Source: Opisthocomus hoazin
Taxonomy: Eukaryota; Chordata; Aves; Opisthocomiformes; Opisthocomidae
Length of the DNA stretch: 64,000 nt
Assembly (NCBI RefSeq): GCF_030867145.1
Contig: NC_134420.1
Span: 40,523,237 to 40,587,236, forward strand
Direction of reading: 5' to 3'
Positions 1-11,600 of the stretch are shown here, one piece after another. The first letter of the stretch is position 1; each line of letters begins with the position of its first letter. The position numbers were made by a program, and so were the translations under genes. The notes below the pieces were generated by a model that made no database searches, was not told the DNA's origin, and saw only the letters and a program-made list of their open reading frames with translations.

Positions 1-682
1 TCACTGTCTTGAGTTCCTCTACAGAGGTGCTAAGGAACATTCATAAACCTGGTCTATGCCAGGGCTCAGGGAAAACCTGTGATGTTGTTCTAGCGTCTGT
101 GAGCTAAAATGTCCTAAAAGTGGCCTGTGTTGATGTCTCTCTGTTGGCTGTAAGTCAGGCCACTGGTCAGTGCACTGCAAGGACAAGAATCCAAAGAAAT
201 ACACAATTCTGTTGTCTACCTTAAACATCATCCTTGTCTTGCCCCTTTCAAGCTCATGAGAGAATTTACGTGCCTCAGAAGTGCTTGTCTAACTACTTTT
301 TAAAGTTTATGTACAGAGCTGCTGTCCTGAGTCTCCATGTTGCTGATGTCAAGCAGTTCTCCTGGAAGCCTTTGAGAAGGACAACAGAAAAAAACGTTTG
401 GAAACTAGACTAAACAGGGGGGAATGAACTGTGTTTAATCCTTCACACTGAGAAGGACAGAGATGTATGCTCCACTATAGCTGTGAAATGAAGGAACACA
501 GGTGGGAAGAAGAGCATTCCAACAAAGCTTATCAGCTGCTTGGATGAGTACAGAGCAAGGTAATGTAGGTCACATGGGTAGGAGCTTGTCACGTTGTTGA
601 TCATCAGTTGACAGTGATTGCAGAGGAAAAGCTGTGTTCACAGAAAACCCCAAAACTTCAAATCATGCTATCGAATGGTTAG
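1..682. other. Intergenic sequence, no feature seen
   Basis: AT-rich, non-repetitive-looking DNA. The short open frames show no recognisable domain and no exon-like splice context. Nothing is supported here before the CR1 tail that follows. Confidence 0.5.
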
Positions 683-765
683 CAGGTGACCCTGCTTCGG
701 CAGGGAGGTTGGACTAGACGATCCACAGAGGTCCCTTCCGACCCCTACTGTTCTGTGATTCTCTG
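683..765 (+). mobile_element. CR1 LINE 3' tail fragment
   Basis: The sequence has the signature of the CR1 3' untranslated end: a 'ggtgaccctgcttcggcagg' block, then 'ggttggacta', then 'gaggtcccttcc', closing with 'ttctgtgattctctg'. The same order of blocks occurs at 44273-44356 in this window, where it follows a CR1 reading frame. This copy is only about 80 bp, a severely 5'-truncated insertion as is usual for CR1. It reads on the plus strand and has no coding capacity. Confidence 0.88.
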
Positions 766-2033
766 AAACACTGTTTCCTTGATTAGTTTTTCTAAATGCA
801 TTTTAACATTTGTGTTCCCTTCCAGGAATGGACCAGTGGCTAATTATACAAGGCAAAAAGAAAAAAAATTATTTCTCTTGCTGTGCTTGTTCTCTCTGTC
901 TTTGCTATTCCAGGTACAATCTCCTCAGTACAAAAAAACCCACTTGTTCATGTTTCTTCTGAGCTATTTTGTATCAAATTGCCAATGATACTCCTATTTC
1001 CTTAAGAAATTCTCCTTTTCATTGAGAGTTACTGCACTGACATTGGGCTAACCTGTTTTAATACCGATTTAACAATAAGAATGTATTCCCAGAAGTACAT
1101 TAAAACTGCTGATCAAACCCCAGTTCAGCAAAACGCTTAGCATATGCTTTCCTTATATGAACGAGATGTTTAGATGTGTGCTTACATGCTTTGACAAACT
1201 GGGGCCAAAGTGAATGTCAGTAAGCAGTGTAGGTTGCATCAGCACAGAAAATGAAGGGTCCAATGCATCAGTAAGATTTTCTAAGAGGCTATGCCTTGTG
1301 TTCCTTTTAGAATACTGGAAAGTATTTTATGATACTGGTTTTAGGATACTGAAAGTTTCTACTTCTGGGGCTAGGAGCTGAGCAGATGGTTTTAGATTAG
1401 TCCCAGCTCTCCAAAGCATCAGAGCATTCAGCCTGTTGGTGAGGCCTCCGCATGTGACACGGACAGAGGGGATCGCATGGACTCCAAAGCTGGAGGACAG
1501 CAGCAGCGAAACAACTGGCTTACTGGGCCTGGATGATCTGAAATGGTGTGGTTTGCCCACATGAGTCAGTGGGCAAATACAGTCACGCAGGAGCTCCAAA
1601 ATGAGATAGGGCAGCAGGTGGAGAGAAGAGAAAGAGTGGGAAAGAAAAGTAAAGGAACAGAATGAATAAGAATGAAGAATGAGGAGAACAAGGGAATGTA
1701 CCTGGGAGAAACAGAAAAATGAGGATGTAGGAAAAAGAAGAGAAGCAGCTACAGTAAATAAATTAAAAGGGAGCAACAAAAGAAATACAGAAAATGCAGA
1801 AAACTAGTTTTTTACCTTGTCACAGCCACTACTCTTCCTCACCTTATACACAGAGGGCAGGTAATGAGGGTTATATATGAGAGAATGCACTACACTGTGA
1901 AATGAAAATAGCCACATTTTAAAATCAGTATTTTCACTCTTCCATTTTGTTCTCTTTTCCAGTTATATTCAGAATTCATCAGGAAGGAGTTTCAAATTGT
2001 TTTCAGAATTTATAAGTAAGTAGGTCTACCATA
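766..2033. other. Intergenic sequence with a purine-rich stretch
   Basis: No gene was recognised. Positions about 1615-1800 are strongly purine-rich on the plus strand (runs of gag, aaag and gaag). This produces a 150-codon reverse-strand open frame rich in Ser, Leu and Phe that looks like a composition artefact, not a protein. Confidence 0.45.
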
Positions 2034-2038
2034 GCAAC
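2034..2038 (+). repeat. Left target-site duplication (gcaac)
   Basis: The pentamer gcaac lies immediately before the TG that opens the LTR. The same pentamer follows the LTR end at 2609-2613. A 5-bp duplication is typical of several avian endogenous retrovirus groups. Confidence 0.75.
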
Positions 2039-2608
2039 TGTACTGGGTCTGGCTGGGATTAACTGGGAGTTAACTTTGTTTATAGCAGTCCATATGGTGC
2101 TGATTTTTTGGATTCATGGCTAAAACAGTGTTGATGACACACAAATGTTTTGGCTCTTCCTGAACAGTGCTTGCACAGCACCGAGGCTTTCTCTTTTTCC
2201 CACTCTGTGCCCCTACCGAGTGGGCTGGGGGAGGGCAAGAAGCTGGGAGGGGACACAGGAGGGGACCGCTGACCTGAAGTGGCCAGAGGGATGTTCCATA
2301 CCATATGGTGTCATGCTCAGCAGTGAGAACTGAGGCAGGACACAAAGGAGGGGAGGTTGTCTTCCAAGGCCGTTATCGCTTGGAGATTGGCGGGGCTTTG
2401 GTCTGCTTGTGGGAGGTGGTGAGCATTTGCCTTTGCATTGCTTGGCATCATCTCTCTTTTCTTCACCTATTAAACTGTTTTTATCTGAACCCACAAGTTT
2501 TCTCACTTTTGTTCTTCCTATTCTCTCCCCTACCTCACTGGGGAGAGGCGGGGAGTGAGCGTCCAGGTCTGTGGGTGCTTGGCTGCTGCCTGGGGTCAAC
2601 CCCCGATA
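2039..2608 (+). mobile_element. Solo LTR of an avian endogenous retrovirus
   Basis: A 570-bp solo LTR. It opens with 'tgtactgggtctggctggga', matching the usual 'TGTCCTGG..CTGGGAT' opening of a widespread avian LTR family as I remember it. It contains 'ggaggggaca', 'ttccataccatatg', an ATTAAA polyadenylation signal at 2469-2474 and 'acaagttttctcactttt'. It closes with 'ggggtcaacccccgata', where related copies usually end in CA. Identical gcaac pentamers flank it. No internal viral genes are adjacent, so it fits recombination between two LTRs that deleted the provirus. The expected TATA box before the presumed start site is not evident (about 2318-2330), suggesting promoter decay. The open frames inside it are not genes. 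Confidence 0.85.
2469..2474 (+). promoter_or_regulatory. LTR polyadenylation signal (ATTAAA)
   Basis: ATTAAA lies in the context 'cctattaaactgtttttatc', the usual position at the R/U5 side of this LTR type. About 135 bp remain to the LTR end. Confidence 0.6.
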
Positions 2609-2613
2609 GCAAC
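2609..2613 (+). repeat. Right target-site duplication (gcaac)
   Basis: Exact copy of the pentamer at 2034-2038, directly following the LTR terminus. It marks the original integration site. Confidence 0.75.
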
Positions 2614-5600
2614 ATTTAACAGAATTTCATCAAGTCAGTCAAAATGTCTTGAAATTACTCAAATTGCTACTTTAAGCAATGTATTCTGGCATCCAGAAAA
2701 TCAATGAAGCTACAGTATCTCCCGAGCCTCCAGTTACCTTCTCAGTTTTGGTCCTATTATTCCTCTTACATAAATCAGACTGCCATGGAAGGCAGGGGAA
2801 CCTTTGCACTGCTTTGCCTACACGAGGACCTGAGGAAAAGAAACCTGTTCCAACAGGTCAGTCTTCTGGGACCAACATTAATCTGTATTATTTGCTGAAG
2901 AAGCCTTAAAACATGGTGCCCCAGGCCTCTTTACCTGAGACACAGGAAAAGGAGCTTGTGAAAACTATGGGTAGGAAGCAGTCTGCTTCAGTACTCATGA
3001 CAATAAGGAATAAAAGAGAAAAGGAAAAGGAGAAGAACTCTCAGCACTTCTTCCCTGGGTATTGGGAAGCTGATTTTGGCAGCTCTGCAGGCTCAGAGCT
3101 CTGCTAAGATGTGTTCTCTCTTAATATTTTAATGAGCTGAACAATTGACAGTCCCAGCTGAGTACTCTTTTTTGTTGTTGTTGCTAAGCAAAACAACAGT
3201 AAAAAAAGCTCTTTTTCATCTTCTAAATCATAAATACAACGAAACCATTTGTTTGATATGTGCAGAAATTCATTCTACCTCCATGCCAGCTCAGCCCACT
3301 CACCTCAGTTCACTCTCTCATGTTTTTCATACATACTCCTTCAATCTCTCCAACACACCCCAGGACACGTCCAGCTTTGATTGTTCTGCACATCCTACAT
3401 ACCCTGCAGGCCACACAGAGTTCATCCAGCTTGGCCTCTTCATTTGGACTCCAGCGCAACCCTTGATGATACGGATTGATCCAGGTTCTCTGTTCTTCTC
3501 CATATTGGCTGAATATCTTGCCTTGCCAGCTCAGGTAGAGTTCAGCAATGACTTTAGATGTAAGAGGTGCTGGGAGATTTTTGCATTATTTCTCTCTCTC
3601 TCCTTCTCCCATTGCTTCCTGTTTTCCTACAAAAACTTCCTATTTTCCTTTCTTTTCAAATAAGGAAACCGTCCAGACTCCCTTCCTTTTGTTATCTATT
3701 TCTCAAATATCTTTTTGTATTTCTAATTCTCCCTTTTCTTTTCCCTTCTCTCTAACATTTTCTTTAGCCATTTGCCTACATTCTCCTTAGCCACCTGAGT
3801 TTTCACTAACGGATAAATAAAAGAAGTTCTAGTCTCACGTACACTTTGACAAGGTCTGATATCATCCCTCCAGCCCTGTTCTTCATTGGCTTCTCTGCTC
3901 AGAACCTCTTGTGTGATAGAAGAATGCTTCATCTAATGTGATGTTAAACAATTTTGTCTGTAATGTGAGTACGGAAATTCCCTCTTAAAATGTTAGTGAA
4001 TCGTAACTAACTGCAGGATCCCACGATGCATATTCAGAACATATTCCTGGTTCCACTCTTCAATCTTCTCATTATATGCTTTCATTTACTGAAAGCCACA
4101 CTTAGAAGCTATTGGTAGGAAGTTTCCTCCACATAAAAAATGAAACCGTCCCTTCCTGATCAATGCTGGTCTCTGACCCTGAATCCTGACCTGTAGGGTA
4201 CAGTTAACAAGCGCCTTTGGGGGCCACAGATAGCACGGTTCCAGTCTGAATGGACAGGCAGAGCAAAACAAAGCAAGGCCATTGCCGACAGGGCAGCAAG
4301 AGGGGAAATCTCTACCCCTTGGCGAAACTGTATCACATAAGTGCTTTTATGGCAGACAAAGAAAAGATGCTGAAGAAAGAATAAGAAGTAGGAGAAAATA
4401 TTTTCAGTCGTATGGAGTGTTTAGCCTTGATAGATCTTCCTTTGACTATGGAGTTTAACGTTACAGTTTTGCTACTCCCAGGTTTTTAATATACTGAGGT
4501 TACTATAAAAACACCACCACCAAAACCAGAAAACCCCCTAACGCAGCTTCATTTTTCATGTTCCGATACAGCAGCACTTCCTGTTCCAGCACTCATGAGT
4601 TCGTCGTCAATCAGCGCTTTGAAGACAGGCTGCTGAACCTCAAAAATGTTTTGTGTGTTCACCACAGTTACCTTTTTGTCTGTCTGCTGGGCACAAATCT
4701 TGAGCAAACTACCTTATTTTCTTCAGCCTTTTTCTCTCATCTCTGGATTCCACACCTTTTAAGTGCAGTTAACTGGTTACACAGGGAAAAGGAATTTAAT
4801 AAGTCACAGAGGCACACTGTAAAGGACTTTCATGCATTCCTTTCCTATGTAAATGATCTGTAACGTTTTCATGAATGAGGCCCCTAGACTCCTTATTTCA
4901 CACTTCCATCTTCCTTTCCCTGTAAATTGCAATTTATATGATCCTGAAATATTTGAAGACAATTAAAGGTTAGCTTTGCGTATCAGTGACCTACTAGCAA
5001 TTCCCTGCAAAGCTCTGATGTATGCACAGTGTTTGATCTACAGCTGCCTGATTTCAGGAAGGTAGTAGTGGTTCCACACTGCTCTGAACTCTAGGTAGGG
5101 CTGGAAAATAGGCTCAGAAGACACTGCAAAACAGCTAGTACTGCCTTAGAGCTTCCAGCATTTCTAGGACACTGCTGTGGATTGCCAAGACTGTTGACTT
5201 CCTTCAAGTTTTGAGCAACACATGAATCATTAAGAAGGTTTGGACTGCCTTGCTAGCAAGACTTAAAGGAGGTTCAAAAAATACTTTGAGTCGGTTACGT
5301 ACTGGTTTTTCTTACATCGAGCCTTAACAGTATTTTTTAAGAAATCATATAGCCTTTATTCCCAGAGGCAGAAGTGGAGGCTTATAACTGAAGTTGTCTT
5401 ACAAAGAGCAAAGTTCTTTTGGGGGAGGGTTTTAAATTAGTATACCATACTGTGCAAACTCCCCCCCTCCTGACCCAAAACTTGTGATTTCTGCGCAGCA
5501 GCAGCCCCGCCAAGCCCGATCTGCTCGGGTTCTCAGAGGAAATGAAGGCTGCCTGACAACCTGCAGCGACCGCGTGCGACTTGATCAAAGGTGGGGTAAG

Positions 5601-8600
5601 AGGTACCAACCAGTAAGGCCTTCTGCAGGGACTGGAACAGCACGTGTTTTGAAACAAGGGCTTGAAATATAGTCACGAAAGCTGACGGGGGCTCGGCTCT
5701 TAACTAGAGTTTGAGTGAATTGTGCAATATTTGGACAAGATTCTTTTCCTTCCCCTCCAGCCCATTCCAACTTCCTCCCTCTGAAAAGCACTTTAATATG
5801 TAGAATATAAATTATCAGATCTCCACAAGAGTTGGTACACATTCGAGAAAATATTGTTGCACAGCATGACTGGACAGTTTTATTCCATTTGAGACAGATT
5901 CAAATGATGGAAATTACTATAATATCGGATGATGGAATACCTCCAAACTCTTTCAGCTTTGTCTGGAACAGGCACAGCTTAGCTACTATTGTCTTACACA
6001 GTGACTAAATATAAATACTGTAAAATATTTATAAATAATGAGTGCCAAATTGATCTCATCGTAGAGTTTTACTGGAACATGTAAGTCCTGTTATTAATCT
6101 GACATTTATAAAATTTTTACCACCGATCACTTAAGGCAGTCATCTGTCCATATATGTTGTCTTCTGAAAAAAATAAAAATGAGGAGATGGAAACAGCTTT
6201 GTGATTTATTCAGAATCTCTGAGACTGTTTCTGCCAGTGTGTGTGCTGATAAATGTTATGTTACCAGGTTCTCTGTTTGTTTAACATTGCCCTGAGGAGG
6301 GCTCAATGTGATTTAAGCAGCCTCATATATTTAAAGCACAGCATTAATATCTAGTCTGCAAAGGAAGGGTCGCAGGTGGCACAGTCACTAGTCTCACAGT
6401 TGATAGCCTTTGTCTTCCTTAGTAAAAGTTTATTCACATCAGAAAATACTACTGATTTTTATGATCTTGATTTAGGAAAATATAGTGTGGAAACTAAGTC
6501 CTGCATTGCAAGACTAACGACTTTATAGGAATTTGTCCAAGAATAATCTAATGTCTATTTTCCACTTTTTTGCCTGGGTTTGCATGTGGTTTGCTATACA
6601 TCAGCTTTTCCTTAAAGGAATCAGAAGGCTTTTTACAACAGATTAACATTTCCCCACCCTCAGCACATGCACACACAGAGGCACACATTCACACTCCTAT
6701 CCTTGGAAGCTATTTTCTAGCACATTTTTCCTGTGTCAGTAATACAGATGTGACGAATCTGGCCTCAATTATGATTCCCGTTGCATCGCTGTTTTCCAGA
6801 GAGCATTCGGAATTGCTAAAGTAATTCAAAGCCTTAGATTATTGCCTTTTTGTCATGAATATTTTTTATGCCTTGCCTGCATTTGATGGGCATCTGATTA
6901 AAAGAACAAAGCTGGATCCATATGACACAGAGGCTCATTTTTATCGCTGTAGACAAACTGAAAGGAAAAAACGCTACTATAGATATCCCACTGGATCAAG
7001 AAATTCCAGTAAAGTTATGCAAAGGTTGTTGTTTTTTTAAACCAAACAGAATAGAAGAAACATTATCATCAAGCATCAGCTGTGGGAAACCCAGGCTGTT
7101 AGAACTTAGTGAAATACTCGGCGAGAAGAGCTAATGGAGACTGCTGTCTGTCCAAGTCTTCATTCACCTGCGATTGCCAAAACCCACGCATTAGGCTCCA
7201 GGGGAAGGGTTCTCTCTAAAGCAGGACATAGAGAGCAGATTATCTAGAAGCTGTCAGCTTTCCTTTGGGTGAAATGATAAAGTTGACAACCAGACAGTTT
7301 TAATTTGGGATGAGCTGGCTCTGAGGCTGCAGAAGTTACAGAAACTGAGGCTGCTGCAGCCCCTCTAATATCCCCCCTTCTGAATTACCTCTCATATAAT
7401 GTAGTGCCTGGTGTGTATAAATGAGATTACCCGTAAGAGATATTAATTCCAAAAACTGGGTCTGCTGTTTATTCATAAATTCAGATAATTTTCTCTTGGT
7501 CTTCGAGCCCAGAGGATAACTAAAGATTTCAAAAGAAGATCCAGCACTGCAAAGCTTTTATCCCCAGACACACAGTTGCCCATAGGCACTTTTCTGGACT
7601 TTCTAAATACATCCCCTAACTACAGAGGCCAAGATTATTTCTTCACATAATATCCTGAAGATATTGACAATTTTGGGTGACTTTACTACCTTCAGTTTGG
7701 GATGCTGGTCAGCAGCAGTCTCCACTGCTGGAAAAACTACTGACTGGTCGTCATCATTCTCTGGAGTCCACAATGAAATATTAGGGCAAGTTCAAATCAT
7801 GGTCTATTTTCAGAATCACTAGAAGGGCTTTAGTACTTCTCCTAAAACACTGATTCAGTGACTGCTATACACGCAAGCAGAAGTCTTGATGTATTTTAGT
7901 TGAGCCACACTTCTAGAAAAACGATTATTCCTGTAACTGAGGGATGTGCCAGAAGAAAAACAGAAAGTGTCTGTAACATCATCACAGAGGTCATGTTTTT
8001 ATTAGATGCAGTGAGATGCCCCCAAAGTGCAAAAATTAAATCATCTTTCATTGTAATATATTTAATTAGAAGATTATGTTATGTCCAACTACACATTGCT
8101 TGTAAAGTCTCTTTGTCAAAAAGAGAAAGGCAGAGATGACGCAACACAAACAATTGAGTACCTAAAGATCCCGTTTATCTTGGCTTTCTGTTTCTCCACT
8201 TTTTACTCTTCCTCACCTCAGCTGGGTGAAACCAACACTTGTCACTTGTGGCTTTACCTGCTTTGGACATCTCTGAATAGGGCAATTTATTGGGGTTTTT
8301 ATGTCAGTCTTAATTAGCAGTTCTTTTTGCCTTTGTGTTTGTTGGTAAGTGTAATCATATCACTGTCTGTCAAGATATTGTTCCCTTTAATAGGTGCAAA
8401 AATGTAATAGGCTGACAACTACTATTGACACTGAATGCTTACTGTGTCTTTGAAGTAGACAGAGATAATTATTTACTATTATTTCACTGAAGTTTCACAA
8501 AGTCCAGGTATAAGCAGATGTATTCAGTCTGTGGTTTAAAACCTAGGCCTTCCTGGCCAACATGCCGATTTCATACAGTCAGGAACATGATGGAATGCAT

Positions 8601-11600
8601 GGTAACCAGCTGCAGTTGGAGGAGAGGAAGGAGAAGAAGAAACTGCTGTGGGATACATCCTACTGATGAGCCTGGAACTAAAATCTGCTGGGTCCCAGTC
8701 AGTGACAGGATCTCCACATTTTTAACTACCGAAATAGTATTTGTTATCCGCTGTCCTTCTCACATAAGCCACTTCTGAAAAAAGCAAACCACATCCTTGT
8801 TTGTTCTTACCACACTCTCATCAGCTTCATCTGGTGGGCCATTGTTTCTTAACAATAGTAAGCAGTAGATACCTATCCACCTCCTCCACTGCTGCTCATT
8901 CTGGGATGTATGATTTACACTGCAGAATACTGTGCCCTATAGAGACTTCGATACCACAGTCACCACTACAGTACACAAACTTCTGTCTGCAGTGCATTAA
9001 GCAACGTATTCCAATATCCATTTGTAGTCTTCAGCAACAATGCAGAGCTGGAGTGCCTTGCTGATAGCCTGCAGGTCAGGTGAAATTTGTAAGGGCAATT
9101 CAGTTACTGACAAATGTATTTCTATTTCCTCATTCTTTTAAATAAGGATCAAAACTCGGACGGATTGTCCTGGCAACCTGCTCAAATGATCAAATTGTTC
9201 CTCTCCCAGGTACGTACATATCAGGCGGTAAGGGATGCTGATATGCTGGTCACACATTGAGCACTTCTCTTGGGGACCATATTCTTCACTTCTGTCTGCA
9301 GTCAGCTTCTGCAGCTTCTTCAGACAATTTATAATACATGCTTTCAATATAGGGAAGGGGGTACAGAGATTTTATGAGTGGGATCAGAGGGCAGTTTTGG
9401 GGTTTTTTTTATATAGTATCAAAACCATGCAGAATACTCGCTGTTCTTCCTAGAAAAGGTGACAATTAGATACAAGGTAGCAGAAAGAAATTTAAAAAAC
9501 CCCAAAACATAAAGCAGCTGGGAGAGGTGTAAGGACAAAGGTTAGTATTACAGCTACATGGTTAGGCAGAAAAGGCTAGCATGAAGTAAATTTAGCAAAG
9601 TAAATTTATGAGAATAAATAAAAAGACACAAATCCATGTCTTTTTTATTATGGAATTTAGTAATAATATTAACAGACGTCTCTGTGATACACCAAATGAG
9701 GTTACCCCTGCTATTAGAATGTCCAATTCAGAAGAAATAAAAGTTAATAACTGATCAAATCAAATTAAAATATAGAATCCCCAGCATACCCTTTCATCAT
9801 GCTTTAATGGCATGTAAAAAGCACATACTTGGATAACCAAGTGAATCTCAGCAAATCTTTATGCACAGATGTCCTGGACAAGGACTTAACTCAGCTTTTC
9901 ACAATATTCTTTTGAAGAGTTGTGAATCTAAAGCTAAATCCAAATGTATAATTACTTAGGGATTCTATATCCACAGAGCTGAATCAGATCATTGCACGAG
10001 AAAAGCCAGTCCAGCATACAAGAAATCTTTGAACTGTGCATCCCATTTAGGTGTACATTATAAGCTTGCATATACACAGCTGAATAGTTGAGTAAAATGA
10101 GACATGCAAGGTATCTAAAGGAATTGGCTTTGTGTAATTATTTGGAAGGTGGATTCAAAGCATACTACTATCATCCTCAAATATTCTTCTTTCATGGAAT
10201 TAAATTTTGTGTATTCCCTATTTATTTATTTCTCAGCAAAATAAAATCTATGTAAGTTACTCTCCTGTCCTAGCTTCAAAATCATGGAGGTCGTTTCTGT
10301 CCTCATTAGGATCTGTCTGAGTTTCGCTATTAACCTCAGAAGGCACAGGACTTGATTTTAATACTACTGCAGGGGTCTCCCCCAGATTCAGTCACTAATC
10401 CACTTTTATATGTAAATCACATAAATCATTGATTTATATGAAACTGAGGGGAAAAAGACGTCTGTGATTTTGCTAGGTGGAGAATCAAGGCCTAAATAAT
10501 TGTCAGCTCTCAGAGTTAAAAAATTAAAAGAAAAACAAACCCCTTTAGAATAGCAAAAGTATCCAGTTCATCATCATTTTTGCAAACTGGTACCCTTTAT
10601 AGTTTTTGCTCTTTTTCTTTTCCATCCCCACTGTTCTTAATAATTCAGTACTTTCTTTCTTTAATCATATTATTAAAGGCAATGGACTGATGATTCATTT
10701 TGCTTTCTTTGCTCTCTCAGTGATGTCCATTAATGAAGACTTACTTTTCAGCGCCATTGACTCACTTACCTAAATTATTTATTTGGTTGAGCAGTTCAGT
10801 GTATCAAACTTTTTTTGCTCAGTGTAGCAACTACTTATAGCTCAGATTAGAGTTTCGTATTGATTTTCTCCTGGAAAATGTGTATGAAATGGATTGTGCT
10901 TTAAAGTGCCAAAAGTGGTCAACGCAGGGCTGAAGAAGGTATAGCTAAATAGATAACAATTATTCCTCTTTCTGCAGCAATTTTTTACATTTGTTCTCCT
11001 TTCCATTTGGAATGAGTAAAAGACTTCTAAAAATGTAAATGGCGCTGAAATTCCCATAAGGAAGCCCATTTCCTGCTGGTTAGGGTACTGGCCTAAAGTA
11101 TGCAAGTCAGACACACACTTTTTGCCTTTTGCATTCAGCACAGAGTGTCATTCCCTGGCCACTCCAAACCAGAAAAAGACAGATGTGACTGTCTTCCCCA
11201 CCTATACAAGGCCTATACACTAAATCATCACCTCCAGAAGACTTCATGTAAATCTTCACGGAAAGAACATGTATTAAGAAACTCTATTTCATAGAAAATT
11301 TTTGAGCTATTTCTCTTGTGTCAATGGTTGCCCACTGTCTGGTTTGTCCTGACTCTAGCTAAGGAAACCTAGGTTGTTTGTGGGATATGTTGGTGTGGCT
11401 AAACTTCAGTTCATCCCCCTTTTTCTCTCCTATGACCACTGAGTTCATAATCCCTCCTTCAGCTGCCTTCACAACTGATCCTACTATCTTCTCCTGCTCC
11501 TATGTCCTAATAAAAATGTCTTTGAAGACGTTAATTGCTTTGTCTTTCATGTAATTCAATCAACAGAAGCAATCAACAGAAGTACTTGTTTCTACTTGAA

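Noticed and set aside
1327-1779. 150-codon minus-strand open frame
   Set aside because: Arises from the purine-rich tract at 1615-1800; the composition explains it and no homology is recognised.
3145-3663. 172-codon plus-strand open frame
   Set aside because: Ser/Phe/Leu-rich low-complexity translation from pyrimidine-rich DNA, with no domain and no splice or promoter context.
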